From DHVE2 group archaeon (GTDB lineage Archaea > Thermoplasmatota > Thermoplasmata > Thermoplasmatales > Aciduliprofundaceae), in assembly GCA_027023265.1 (NCBI GenBank), contig JALVVV010000025.1, positions 1 through 64,000 on the forward strand: a stretch of 64,000 nucleotides of DNA, written 5' to 3'. The notes beneath the pieces are model-generated. The model was not told the DNA's origin. It did not search any database and saw only the letters and a program-made list of their open reading frames with translations. Every line of letters starts with the position of its first letter. Positions within the stretch are counted from its first letter, which is position 1. Both the position numbers and the translations under genes were made by a program. Shown one piece after another: positions 9,566 to 17,963 of the stretch.

Positions 9566-10044
9566 TGTATCTCCTCCATGTTAATGTACTCGCAAGCACC
9601 CTGGCCAGGTCCCTCGTCCACGCAAACCTCCACTCCCTTTACATTACCGGGGAAATGGAGCGATTCCACCAACCTTCTTCCTATGTATTGTGCAAGAAGC
9701 TCTGCACTTGGCACCAATATATCCACGAAAACCACATCCCCTCTTGGAAAAGAGTAATTCTTAGACCCAAATGATACATACACCATATCTTCTCTCTCAT
9801 TCACAAGCACATCTTTATTGGCTGTTGGAACAAGAACGTGATGGTCCAGCTCATCGCATATCTCTCTAACTTTCCTCTTCAAATCGATAAAATCGTAAAG
9901 AATTCCACCTTCTTCCTCTCCGTATATTCTCAACCTCACTCCGTAATCGTGACCGTGAATTCGGGAACATTTGCCGTGCTCCGGAATGAAATGCGCTGCC
10001 GAAAATTTCATTCCCACTTTCCAACCATCTATCTCAAGCATCAT
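9562..10044 (-). CDS. queD: 6-carboxy-tetrahydropterin synthase (QueD/PTPS family)
   Basis: About 160 residues of the 6-pyruvoyl-tetrahydropterin synthase fold. It has the zinc-binding set FSAAHFIP...[10 protein letters not shown] near residues 13-34, with the catalytic cysteine inside CSRIHGH, then LDHHVL and the substrate-anchoring glutamate in VCVDEGPG. It makes the 6-carboxy-tetrahydropterin precursor of 7-deazaguanine, one step before QueE and QueC. The cluster queD-queC is direct context support. ATG at 10044 (or 10041) fits the GGGTG ribosome site near 10060 better than the GTG at 10062. Confidence 0.9.
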   Translation of the reverse strand: MMLEIDGWKVGMKFSAAHFIPEHGKCSRIHGHDYGVRLRIYGEEEGGILYDFIDLKRKVREICDELDHHVLVPTANKDVLVNEREDMVYVSFGSKNYSFPRGDVVFVDILVPSAELLAQYIGRRLVESLHFPGNVKGVEVCVDEGPGQGACEYINMEEIQ

Positions 10045-10066
10045 AAGCAGAGATATGCTCACCCAT

Positions 10067-10636
10067 TTAAATCCTTTTCTTCAACTGGTAAATATTTCTC
10101 CTACCTGCATCAGTGAGAGATAAGTTCTCATATATAAGTCCGTTCAACTTCAAATCTTTTATAAGAGCATCATATTTTTCAGAAGTTAGATTCAAAATAT
10201 ACCTTATCATTACAATATCTCTTATACCCATTGACAAGAGAAGCAAAAGCTTTAGGTGTTCCTCTCCTATTTTTCTCTCCTCCTGCAAAGCAAACCTTCC
10301 GATTATTGCCTTCAGCTTGGTTATGACGTCAAAATCTGCAGAAATTATGGAAATTAGCACATGTCTTTTTGAACTGTCATCAAAATGCTGCAACTCCAGT
10401 ATGCTACCTCTAGACCATCCCATAGGTGGAGATATGTGGGGATACTTATCTCGCTCATTCATCTCAATTATATCTGAATAAAATATTGTGGAATACCTAT
10501 CAAGAAACTTGAAAACCACACGTTTTTCAGTTAAATACGCGGTGCCAAGGGTCCATTTCTTATCCGTGAACATGGTGCTATCCCGGCCGTATGATATAAT
10601 GTAATACACCCGCGCCTTGGCCACCAGCTTCTCCAT
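10067..10636 (-). CDS. CheF-like protein (DUF439), tentative
   Basis: A 189-residue protein. The N-terminal two thirds are beta-rich with WTLGTAYLTEKRVVFK, resembling the PH-like sheet of CheF/DUF439 and GRAM-type domains. The last 65 residues look like a winged helix (HLKLLLLLSMGIRDIVMIRY, then LTSEKYDALIKDLKLNGLI and LTDAGRR). In CheF this layout links archaeal chemotaxis proteins to the archaellum. No taxis or archaellum gene lies nearby, so this may be an orphan regulator using the same fold. The assignment rests on pattern resemblance only. Confidence 0.4.
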   Translation of the reverse strand: MEKLVAKARVYYIISYGRDSTMFTDKKWTLGTAYLTEKRVVFKFLDRYSTIFYSDIIEMNERDKYPHISPPMGWSRGSILELQHFDDSSKRHVLISIISADFDVITKLKAIIGRFALQEERKIGEEHLKLLLLLSMGIRDIVMIRYILNLTSEKYDALIKDLKLNGLIYENLSLTDAGRRNIYQLKKRI

Positions 10637-10665
10637 AATTCATAATCTCAAACATATTATTTAAA

Positions 10666-11271
10666 TTATCCCCGAGATTCTACGCGCAGGAAAATAAATT
10701 CTCTGCTCACCTTCTCCCTTCTGTGAAAATGAAATATTTTCGGTATTGTAAATTCAAAAAAGGCACGGTGAGTTATCACACCACCTAACTCCATATACTT
10801 ATCGATAACATAATCTGCGGTAACGGAATTGTGGAGCGCATAAACAACGGAGCCCGATTCCATGGCTTTTTTAATAAAAATCCTATCCGCGTGTTTGGTT
10901 TGCGAACCGAAAGGCACATTCTGAAAAACAGTGTCCACGCGCGTGGAAAAATTTTCTACATTTGTATTTATAACCTCAACGCTGCTGCATTTCCACCTGC
11001 TAACATTATCTTTCAAAACATCCACTGCATCGGGGTCCACTTCCACCGCGTAAACCCGCAATGCATTCAAAATACAAGAGCCGACTGTGAATATACCAAA
11101 TCCTGCTCCAAAGTCCGCAACCTGCTTGTTATGCAAATCTCCCAGCATATATGCAAGGTTAAGTATATCCGCCGCCACATCCGCCGGCGTTGCGTACTGC
11201 TCAAGGTGTGCCTTTGGATTCCTGAAAGGGGACAACGACTGCAACTTAATTTCAAGCTCTTTCTTTTTCAT
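10666..11271 (-). CDS. METTL5-like RNA N6-adenine methyltransferase
   Basis: A 201-residue class I SAM methyltransferase. It starts with a basic helix, LEQYATPADVAADIL, SAM motif I VADFGAGFGIF, acidic VEVDPDA, and the catalytic motif IV in the variant form NVPFGSQ (the family usually has N/D-PPFGT). The LEQY-TP opening and -PFG-Q combination are the pattern of the METTL5/archaeal homologue group that methylates adenine in small-subunit rRNA. A second substrate is possible. It overlaps the next gene upstream by four bases. Confidence 0.75.
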   Translation of the reverse strand: MKKKELEIKLQSLSPFRNPKAHLEQYATPADVAADILNLAYMLGDLHNKQVADFGAGFGIFTVGSCILNALRVYAVEVDPDAVDVLKDNVSRWKCSSVEVINTNVENFSTRVDTVFQNVPFGSQTKHADRIFIKKAMESGSVVYALHNSVTADYVIDKYMELGGVITHRAFFEFTIPKIFHFHRREKVSREFIFLRVESRG

Positions 11272-11570
11272 TCCAACGCCAAATCCACCAAATGTCTGGC
11301 AAAATTCATGGCATAATCCCTGCTCAAACCCTTGCTAACAAGTATCTCCTCTATTTTTGATATTGCCTTTTTCCATTTCCAAGTGCTCTCCTCATATTTT
11401 GTCTGCAAAATAACGCGGGCCACCTCCCTGTCCACGTCTATACCGTATCTCTCCCTGAACTCTATCTGCCACAGTGAAACAGCAAATTCAGGCACGTAAA
11501 CTCCACTTCTACCAATTGGCGTCCCGTAATGCCTGGAGCCATCACACATTAACAAATCTACCGGAATCAT
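11268..11570 (-). CDS. Conserved-looking hypothetical, coupled to METTL5-like gene
   Basis: A 100-residue soluble protein with no motif I recognise. It begins MIPVDLLMCDGSRHYGTPIG and has a helical C-terminal half. The stop overlaps the start of the METTL5-like methyltransferase (ATGA), so the two are co-translated and this protein may assist it. In eukaryotes METTL5 needs the small partner TRMT112, but I see no TRMT112-like zinc motif here, so that comparison is only a thought. Confidence 0.6.
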   Translation of the reverse strand: MIPVDLLMCDGSRHYGTPIGRSGVYVPEFAVSLWQIEFRERYGIDVDREVARVILQTKYEESTWKWKKAISKIEEILVSKGLSRDYAMNFARHLVDLALE

Positions 11571-11737
11571 ATTACATATATCTTTTGGTTAAAATTACCA
11601 GATTGAGTGATAAGTATGTAAAAAACCGCAAGAAATAAGGTGTAATTTCAGAGGGGGCTTATTTTATAATTGCTTGAAATTAAATTTTTCCACAGAGAGA
11701 TAATTATAAATACCGCCATGAAATTCAATAGAATATA

Positions 11738-11902
11738 ATGGAAGATAAAGTTGTTCACCTGAGGCTAAGCGAGCATCCAGAAATAACAATAGGAGAAGTA
11801 GTGGAGATAATGCAAGAGCTCGCTAAGAAGTTCCCCGACCGAGAGATATTTTTAGATGGGGACGAGAATGCAATATGCTCACGTCCAAAAAAGCCAGAAT
11901 GA
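11738..11902 (+). CDS. 54-residue small protein
   Basis: A short ORF with ATG at 11738 and stop at 11902. The protein is mixed-charge with a predicted helix (EVVEIMQELAKKFPDREI) and ends DGDENAICSRPKKPE. A TATA-like TTATAAATA lies at about 11704-11712, roughly 25 bp before the ATG, so the message may have almost no leader. Codon use looks like that of real genes. Function unknown. It is convergent with the tiny membrane protein at 11912. Confidence 0.5.
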   Translation: MEDKVVHLRLSEHPEITIGEVVEIMQELAKKFPDREIFLDGDENAICSRPKKPE

Positions 11903-11911
11903 AATATATTT

Positions 11912-12070
11912 TTAAGGAATGTACTGACTGAAAAACGTGCCAAGCAAAACCAAGCCCCCCAGCAAAATTATGGCAACGATTATCCACAGCACGAGCTTCA
12001 GAAAGAATTTTAATATGCCAATGAGAGCTAAAACGATTATTATCAGGGACAGGCAGCAAAGCATATGCAT
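11912..12070 (-). CDS. 52-residue membrane peptide
   Basis: The minus-strand ORF from ATG 12070 (alternative ATG 12064) to TAA at 11912 is almost wholly hydrophobic. It has two predicted membrane segments, LIIIVLALIGILKFF and VLWIIVAIILLGGLVLLG, split by a lysine, and ends SQYIP. A TATA-like TTATATAAAC lies about 25 bp upstream (around 12092-12101 on the plus strand). Small two-helix proteins of this kind are common in archaea. I do not recognise a family. Confidence 0.5.
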   Translation of the reverse strand: MHMLCCLSLIIIVLALIGILKFFLKLVLWIIVAIILLGGLVLLGTFFSQYIP

Positions 12071-12200
12071 GTGTTAAAGAGATGTTCAATGTTTATATAA
12101 TTGTTTTGGAGATTTTCACGGTAAATTTGTGTATGCTTCGAAAAAAGACATCGCAAAATTCAAATATAAAATAGATTTACACAACACAGCCCAGAAACAT

Positions 12201-12641
12201 ATGGAGGTGAAAAAAGTATGGAAGGTGATGAAGATGGCTGTCGGGCTCCACATCATAGCGGACTTGTACGGTGTGGATCCGGGAACGTTGGCTAGGGTTG
12301 AAAAGATGAAAGAAGTTTTTGAAGGTGCTGTTAAATTTGCAAAATTGAGCAAGATTTCTTCTGATTATTATCAGTTTCGTCCGGAAGGTGCAAGTGGTGT
12401 GATTTTGATAGCAGAATCCCATTTGAGTTTTCACACGTGGCCGGAACACGGACTTGCAACGCTGGACATATATACCTGTGGAAACCCGGAGCAGGCGGAA
12501 AAGGCATACAGGTACATCGTGGAAATGCTCAAACCGGAGAGAGTTGATGTTGTAAAAATGGATAGAGGTGTTGCCATTGAGGACGAAGAATCAAATATTG
12601 AGGTATCTGCTAAAGGAGAAAAGTCCGTGGAAGCTGATTGA
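12201..12641 (+). CDS. speD: S-adenosylmethionine decarboxylase proenzyme (class I, prokaryotic)
   Basis: The core reads VGLHIIADLYG, then GASGVILIAESHLSFHTWPE, which holds the self-cleavage site: the serine in AESH becomes the pyruvoyl cofactor. ATLDIYTCGNPEQA follows, with the catalytic Cys. The product decarboxylates SAM to supply aminopropyl groups for polyamines. It starts a compact operon with bpsA and pdaD. The start is uncertain: ATG 12201, 12228 and 12234 are all in frame, and the conserved part begins only at about 12237. The C-terminal tail (about 25 residues) is coded in DNA shared with the start of bpsA. Confidence 0.93.
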   Translation: MEVKKVWKVMKMAVGLHIIADLYGVDPGTLARVEKMKEVFEGAVKFAKLSKISSDYYQFRPEGASGVILIAESHLSFHTWPEHGLATLDIYTCGNPEQAEKAYRYIVEMLKPERVDVVKMDRGVAIEDEESNIEVSAKGEKSVEAD

Positions 12642-13611
12642 AAAGGTTGACGCAAATCCCAAGATAGTGACCGGCGAGTTAGAAAAAATGAAAGAAGAAG
12701 GGTTAGTGGAGTTCTTAAACGGAGAGATTTACCTCACCAATAAAGGAAAAGATGAAATAAAAAGACGGAAAATCTCTTACTTTGATGTTAGGTGCCCAGA
12801 GTGCAACGGAAGGGGATTCAAAACAGACCCTTTTGGAATACTAAACAGATTCAAAGAGATAGTTAAAAACAGACCGAGACCCACGGCAGACTATGACCAG
12901 GGGTACATACGGGAAGAAGATCTAATGCAGAGAATTGCTTTCATATACGAAAGGGGGGACGTGGAAGGGGCAAACATAATGGTAATCGGCGATGACGACC
13001 TGATAAGCATAGCCCTTGGCCTCACAGGAATGCCAGAGAAAATTACTGTGCTGGAAATAGACGATCGCTTGATTGATTTTATAAACGACGTTGCAAAAGA
13101 TATTAATTTAAACGTATCTGCTCAAAAATTTGATGTTCGCCACGACGTGCCCGAACAGTTTTTGGGAAAATACGACATCTTCATCACCGACCCCGTGGAG
13201 ACCATCCCGGGGATAACTCTGTTCCTTTCAAGAGCCGCCTCTACCCTTAAAGACAACGGAGCAGGGTATTTCGGGCTCACCCACATAGAAGCATCCCTTA
13301 GAAAATGGCAGGAAATAGAAAAAATACTCCTGGATATGAATTTTGTAATCACAGACATAATAAGAGATTTTAACGTGTATCCCATGAACAACAACCTGGA
13401 GATTTCTCAAAATGATTATATAGTTTACGAAATGGTAAAAGAGCTCACGGGTAAGAAAGAAATAGATGCAGATTTCTACCGATCTTCCCTAATCCGCATC
13501 GAAGCGGTTGGAAAACCACTGCCCAAAGTGCAGGGAGACTACGAGTTAAAGCACGAAGTTTACGTGGATGATGAGTCAATAGTAACGGCAATGGCAAAGA
13601 GGGTGGAATAA
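12568..13611 (+). CDS. bpsA: Branched-chain polyamine synthase (N4-bis(aminopropyl)spermidine synthase)
   Basis: A 347-residue protein of the BpsA/DUF43 family. Parts: an N-terminal winged helix (to about 70), a zinc-ribbon-like CPECNGRG near 77, then a Rossmann methyltransferase-like domain with the signature IGDDDLISIALGLTG and VLEIDDRL, and the catalytic-loop region FITDPVETIPG. BpsA adds aminopropyl groups from decarboxylated SAM to the N4 of spermidine, giving quaternary branched polyamines used by thermophiles. The ATG at 12568 overlaps speD by 74 bp. A TTG at 12598 is another in-frame option. The order with speD and pdaD supports the role. Confidence 0.92.
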   Translation: MLPLRTKNQILRYLLKEKSPWKLIEKVDANPKIVTGELEKMKEEGLVEFLNGEIYLTNKGKDEIKRRKISYFDVRCPECNGRGFKTDPFGILNRFKEIVKNRPRPTADYDQGYIREEDLMQRIAFIYERGDVEGANIMVIGDDDLISIALGLTGMPEKITVLEIDDRLIDFINDVAKDINLNVSAQKFDVRHDVPEQFLGKYDIFITDPVETIPGITLFLSRAASTLKDNGAGYFGLTHIEASLRKWQEIEKILLDMNFVITDIIRDFNVYPMNNNLEISQNDYIVYEMVKELTGKKEIDADFYRSSLIRIEAVGKPLPKVQGDYELKHEVYVDDESIVTAMAKRVE

Positions 13612-14157
13612 ATGCTAAATTTAATTCCAAGCAAAGTATTTTTCACAAAGGGAGTGGGCAGACATAAGAGCAAGCTGGGCTCTTTTGAACGCGCACTTAG
13701 GGATGCAGGAATAGCTCATTTTAACCTTGTAGAGGTCAGTTCAATATTCCCCCCCAACGCGGAAATAATTGAAAAGAGAGAAGGATTGAATCTCTTAAAA
13801 CCCGGGCAAATAGTGTTCGTGGTAATGGCAAGAAATTCCTCCGACGAGCTTAACCGGATGCTCTCCGCTTCAGTTGGACTTGCCATTCCAAAAGATAGAA
13901 GTCGTTACGGATATCTAAGCGAGCACCACAGCTTTGGAGAAACATCGCAAACAGCTGGAGATTACGCGGAAGACCTTGCGGCAGAGATGCTCGCCTCAAC
14001 GCTCGGATTGCAGAGCCATTTGGTGTGGGACGAAGAGCACGATGTCTGGAGGCTCAACGATAAGATTCTAAAAACTTCCAACATCACTTCAACTGCCGTG
14101 GTTGAAAAAGCCGGAGAATGGACAACGGTTGTGGCCGCCGCTGTGCTGGTGCCGTAG
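13612..14157 (+). CDS. pdaD: Pyruvoyl-dependent arginine decarboxylase
   Basis: A 181-residue PvlArgDC. The self-processing site is VSSIFPP near residue 42-48, where the second serine becomes the pyruvoyl group. Other family marks are [14 protein letters not shown] and the late [23 protein letters not shown]. It converts arginine to agmatine, the entry to archaeal spermidine synthesis. The ATG follows the bpsA stop TAA with no spacer (stop TAA, then ATG), so speD, bpsA and pdaD form one transcript covering precursor, aminopropyl donor and branching enzyme. Confidence 0.95.
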   Translation: MLNLIPSKVFFTKGVGRHKSKLGSFERALRDAGIAHFNLVEVSSIFPPNAEIIEKREGLNLLKPGQIVFVVMARNSSDELNRMLSASVGLAIPKDRSRYGYLSEHHSFGETSQTAGDYAEDLAAEMLASTLGLQSHLVWDEEHDVWRLNDKILKTSNITSTAVVEKAGEWTTVVAAAVLVP

Positions 14158-14230
14158 AGCCACAATATTACTCATTTTTCCGTCAAATGATGGAAATTTT
14201 TAAGTATGCAAATCCATATATATCTAAGGT

Positions 14231-16003
14231 ATGAAGAAGGTTGGATGTGTTGTGGCGTTTATAATCTTCATGATCCTAATCACTTCCTCTGTTTCCATTC
14301 AAAATTCGAAAATTTTCTCTCAGGACGATTCTTTAACAAAGGGGAATGAATACACGGGGCATGTGCGCATTAAGATAGATGGTAACGGGGATTTTGATTT
14401 TGCTCACGGAGTCGTTGGTGGTAGCGGGACATACACAGATCCCTACATAATTAAAGGATGGAAAATAAATGCAAATCGGACTGAGTACGGAATACTCATC
14501 GAGAATACCTCCGCGTACGTGGTAATCGAGGATTGCTATATTTACAACACCTCCCACCGTACGGGAAATAGTGCAGGTTCAGGATTCTGGGATTTCTACG
14601 ACGACGGTGGCATCAAGTTAATAAGGGCTTCAAACATCTTAATCAAAAACGTGGTTTTGAAAGATGGAGATTCGGGGATATTTATCGAGGGTGGGGAGAA
14701 TATATGGGTCGAAAAATTGCGTTTCGATAATTATCTTTTATGGGCGAGCATATATGTTAACTCGTCCAGGAGGGTCACCGTTGAAGATAATACTTTTAAT
14801 CTACATTTCGGGGAGATAATTATTAGGAATTCTCAGTATCTGACCGTTGAGAAAAATGTATTTAATATGGACGGTGATAATGACATAAGCGTGAAAAATG
14901 TACGATATTTAAGAGTGTCAAATAACCAAATACACGGGGAGAAAAAGGGATCCTTTACGGGGATCGATGTGGCCTCATCCCAAGATGTTGTTCTGGAGAA
15001 TAACACCATCGTGGATATGGGAACGGCTATAAGGGTGGCATCCTCTGCCAATTCCAAAATTGTTAACAACACGATGGTGAATTGCAGTATTGTTGTGGGA
15101 GGAAACATATCTGATATTTCCACGTATAATCTCCACGGCAATACAGTCAACGGAAGGGATGTGGTGTTCATAAAAAATCAAAGCAACTTCACATTCTCTG
15201 GAGAGACCGGAGAGATCATACTTGCTAATGTTTCAAACTTCAAAATCACCCATGCGAGCGTATCCCGGGCGTCTTGGGCAATTGAGATTGTGCACGGGAA
15301 TAATGGTACCGTGGAGTACAGTGAACTGCGGCATAACCTAAATCCAATTTTGATCACTTCCTCGGAAAACATAACTGTTGAGGGCGACACTCTGGAGTAC
15401 GGTGCACAGGGAATCACTGTATCATCCTCTAAATTCATCTTCGTGGAGGGGATTTTTATCAGGCATTTCGAATCTGCGGGGTTGTCCATAGGCACTTCTA
15501 CTTTTGTCTGGGTGCAGAATAACAAAATATATGATTCAGGGTACGCTATCTCTATCGGCGGCACCGGCAGATTTCTCAATAAGAATATATATGTTTTAAA
15601 CAACACCTGCTATGCGAATTACTACGGGCTGTACCTCTCTGACTCATCCACGGTTGTTGTGATGCGCAATAACTTTAACAAAAACAGCGAATCTGGAATT
15701 TCAATTGATGGCATCTTGATATCAAACTCAAAGATATCCGAAAACACCTGCAACGATAACGGGCTATATGGTATAGATGTCTCCGGCTGGCTCGTAGATT
15801 CAGAGATTACGAATAACACTCTGATTGGAAACGCTGAGGGATTGCACATCCCCGACTGGGCCACACCGGAGAACTGTACGATATCAGGTAACAGGATCGT
15901 GAACAGGATGCCTTCCATGTATTACTATGTGTTAATGGTTATCGGCGTGGCCGCTACATTAGTAGTGCTGTTCTTTGTTCGTCATCATCGCAGAAAATCA
16001 TGA
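14231..16003 (+). CDS. NosD-like right-handed beta-helix surface protein
   Basis: A 590-residue protein with an N-terminal signal segment (VGCVVAFIIFMILITSSV), a GSGTYTDPYIIKGW motif typical of the entry to NosD/PbH1 domains, about twenty parallel beta-helix coils with recurring N-N-T patterns (VEDNTF, VENNTI, ISENTC, ITNNTL), and a C-terminal transmembrane helix YYYVLMVIGVAATLVVLFFV followed by basic HHRRKS. The protein would be anchored with the beta-helix outside. Many such archaeal proteins bind or process carbohydrates, but no catalytic residues can be named. A TATA element (CATATATATC) lies just before the ATG. Its 3' end overlaps the FAH pseudogene convergently. Confidence 0.85.
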   Translation: MKKVGCVVAFIIFMILITSSVSIQNSKIFSQDDSLTKGNEYTGHVRIKIDGNGDFDFAHGVVGGSGTYTDPYIIKGWKINANRTEYGILIENTSAYVVIEDCYIYNTSHRTGNSAGSGFWDFYDDGGIKLIRASNILIKNVVLKDGDSGIFIEGGENIWVEKLRFDNYLLWASIYVNSSRRVTVEDNTFNLHFGEIIIRNSQYLTVEKNVFNMDGDNDISVKNVRYLRVSNNQIHGEKKGSFTGIDVASSQDVVLENNTIVDMGTAIRVASSANSKIVNNTMVNCSIVVGGNISDISTYNLHGNTVNGRDVVFIKNQSNFTFSGETGEIILANVSNFKITHASVSRASWAIEIVHGNNGTVEYSELRHNLNPILITSSENITVEGDTLEYGAQGITVSSSKFIFVEGIFIRHFESAGLSIGTSTFVWVQNNKIYDSGYAISIGGTGRFLNKNIYVLNNTCYANYYGLYLSDSSTVVVMRNNFNKNSESGISIDGILISNSKISENTCNDNGLYGIDVSGWLVDSEITNNTLIGNAEGLHIPDWATPENCTISGNRIVNRMPSMYYYVLMVIGVAATLVVLFFVRHHRRKS

Positions 16004-16657
16004 GGATTTTTCACCTTTTCTCTAAAAATTCCTATTCCCTCCACGTTCACCTCCACCACGTCCCCGTAATCTATCTGGCCAACCCAACGCTGCGTACCCA
16101 TCGCAATGATACCCCCGGGGCCCAAGTCATAATTCGGGAGATGTAAGCGATCAAGTAGGAGATTTTGAATATCATATCGCGGGTATTTCCCTTCTGCCTC
16201 CAATCCTCGTTTACCTTTAGATAGATGTCCAGATTCTCTGGATCCTATTCATCCGAAAGGGCGATTATTAAACCAATGGGTGCAAAGGTGTCGAAGCCCT
16301 TACTTACAATCCACGGCAGCCCTTTTTCTTTGCCCATTTTGAAGATCACGAGAGTTTATATCGAGAAAAATGGTGTATCCGTATATGTGCTCCTTTGCAT
16401 CCTCCATCGAGACATTTTTCGCCCTTTTACCGATTATCACTCTCAACCCCCACCGATTGCTCGTCTTAGGAATAATTATCTGCGAGTTCAGGCCGATTAT
16501 CGCAGATGGGAGTTTTAAGAAAATAACAGGTTCTTTAGGAATTTAGCTTTTCATCTCATTGGCGTGTGACGTGTAGTTTCTTCCAACGCATACTATTTTC
16601 GTTGGCCTTATTTCCGCTACTCCGTTCCCAACGGGCAGAGCGACCAATGCTCGTACA
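15985..16657 (-). pseudogene. Decayed fumarylacetoacetate-hydrolase family gene
   Basis: Minus-strand frames give consecutive pieces of one FAH-family protein. First comes VALPVGNGVAEIRPTKIVC then VGRNYTSHANEM (to about 16552, stop). Next is IPKEPVIFLKLPSAIIGLNS with RAKNVSMEDAKEHIYGYTIF, then a piece reading GLPWIVSKGFDTFAPIGLII. Last is the 72-residue tail at 15985-16203 with GPGGIIAMGT and GDVVEVNVEGIGIFREKV. The breaks are at least two frameshifts, an in-frame stop and a probable deletion of about 25 residues around the metal-binding EGEL region. Intact relatives hydrolyse or isomerise acylpyruvates. This copy cannot make a working enzyme. It fills the otherwise gene-free stretch between the NosD-like and IMPACT genes. 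Confidence 0.85.
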
Positions 16658-16671
16658 TGAAAAGAGGAACA

Positions 16672-17025
16672 TTATTCTTTTCCCTGCTTCGCCACTTCCT
16701 CCGCCGCTTCCCTAAAAGCCCTTGAAACACCTCCAATGCCGAGCTTTATTCCACCAAATATTCTTGAAACTACAATTGCCCTATTCCTCATGTTGTGTTT
16801 TTTCAATACCTCCAGAATAACGCGCCCCGGATGGCCTACCTCTCCATCATCATGAAATTTCTCCACATCGGCTATTGCAGCCCAACAGTGGTGCACTGCT
16901 TTTTTATACATTCTTCGATGCTCTTTAATGATTTCGTTCATCTCATCTATCGAGTTGATTTCGTAGAGATGTGCGTAGAACTTTGAATTTTTCACTTTCA
17001 GCATTCCCGCCGCCAGTTCTCTCAT
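16672..17025 (-). CDS. IMPACT/YigZ family protein (UPF0029)
   Basis: A 117-residue protein with the UPF0029 N-terminal core: KVNSKFYAHL-like strand, HHCWAAI, DDGEVGHPGRVILEVL and the signature VVSRIFGGIKLGIGG. The usual C-terminal ferredoxin-like domain is absent, so this is the short form. Yeast and mammalian relatives (Yih1/IMPACT) regulate the Gcn2 kinase. The prokaryotic role is unclear, with RNA or ribosome binding suspected. It overlaps the AGT-EndoV gene by four bases (ATGA). Confidence 0.85.
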   Translation of the reverse strand: MRELAAGMLKVKNSKFYAHLYEINSIDEMNEIIKEHRRMYKKAVHHCWAAIADVEKFHDDGEVGHPGRVILEVLKKHNMRNRAIVVSRIFGGIKLGIGGVSRAFREAAEEVAKQGKE

Positions 17026-17933
17026 ATCTCTCCCCTCCTGAATTTATTTGCGTATATGTGCGCGAGCCTCAGTGGCTCCGGATTTTTATATCTGGTGAAT
17101 TTTTTCACTATTTTCAACGAGCTCTCCATCGAAACTCTATGCCCGGGGGATATGTAAATGCCCCTGCTTCTCCCGCTTTTGAGGAACAAGCCCACCTGTT
17201 TTCCTTTAAATATTACCTTTTCTCCCCGTACTTCACCCAAAAGGAGGCTCTTTGCCACACCCACCGTTGGCAAATTGTATTCGACGCCCACATGACTCGC
17301 GAGTCCGAAAAATCTGGGATGCAGAATCCCGTTGCCGTCCACCAAAAGAATGATATCCTCGCTCAATTCTTTTATCAATTCACCAATAAGCGGTGCTTCC
17401 CTAAACGCCAGATACGTTGGAATGTACGGAAAATCAACGCGCATCTTTTTCGTTATTATTTCTTTTTTCTCTCCCTTCACCACGACGAGCGCACCGTAAG
17501 CGTTGCGGCCTTCGTAAGAGATGTCCACGCCCCCCACAATCTCGGTGGAGAAATTATCCTCTAAAAGCACTCTTTCTCTCATTTTTTCCTGCTCTTCTCT
17601 CAGGGCTTTGAGGGGATATTCTGTCCTGAAATCGTCAAAGAAAACACGGGAGAAATTAACGATTTTTCCGTTTTTCACCTCTACTCCTTCTTTTTTTAGG
17701 AGCTCTATTTTCCTCTTCACACCTTCTGGATGGGTAAATCCTCCAAGAGAGCCATCTGCCATGACAACACGATGACAGGGTATCCGTGGCGGATCTGGAT
17801 TCTGAGATAACATCACGCCGCATGCCCTCGCCGCTCTTATGTCCCCTAATGCTTTAGCCAACGCGCCGTAGGTGCTCACCCTACCGCTGGGGATTTGCAT
17901 CACGAGCCTGTAGAAATAGGAGTAAAGGTTCAC
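17022..17933 (-). CDS. Fused O6-alkylguanine alkyltransferase and endonuclease V
   Basis: A 303-residue two-domain repair protein. Residues 1-95 are the DNA-binding half of an alkyltransferase with GRVSTYGALAKALG (helix-turn-helix) and the acceptor motif IPCHRVVMADGSLGGF. Residues 105-303 are endonuclease V with the metal-site strand GGVDISYEG, YIPTYLAFREAP, LVDGNGILHPRFFGLASHVG and a lysine in VGVAKSLL. The first domain removes alkyl groups from guanine directly. The second nicks DNA next to deaminated adenine (inosine). The same fusion is known from Ferroplasma and has both activities there. All key residues are present. Confidence 0.93.
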   Translation of the reverse strand: MNLYSYFYRLVMQIPSGRVSTYGALAKALGDIRAARACGVMLSQNPDPPRIPCHRVVMADGSLGGFTHPEGVKRKIELLKKEGVEVKNGKIVNFSRVFFDDFRTEYPLKALREEQEKMRERVLLEDNFSTEIVGGVDISYEGRNAYGALVVVKGEKKEIITKKMRVDFPYIPTYLAFREAPLIGELIKELSEDIILLVDGNGILHPRFFGLASHVGVEYNLPTVGVAKSLLLGEVRGEKVIFKGKQVGLFLKSGRSRGIYISPGHRVSMESSLKIVKKFTRYKNPEPLRLAHIYANKFRRGEI

Positions 17934-17963
17934 GGAGGGTTATGTGAGGGAGGATTTAAGGTT

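Noticed and set aside
17417-17611. Plus-strand ORFs over the AGT-EndoV fusion
   Set aside because: They are low-complexity Leu/Ser shadows of the minus-strand gene.
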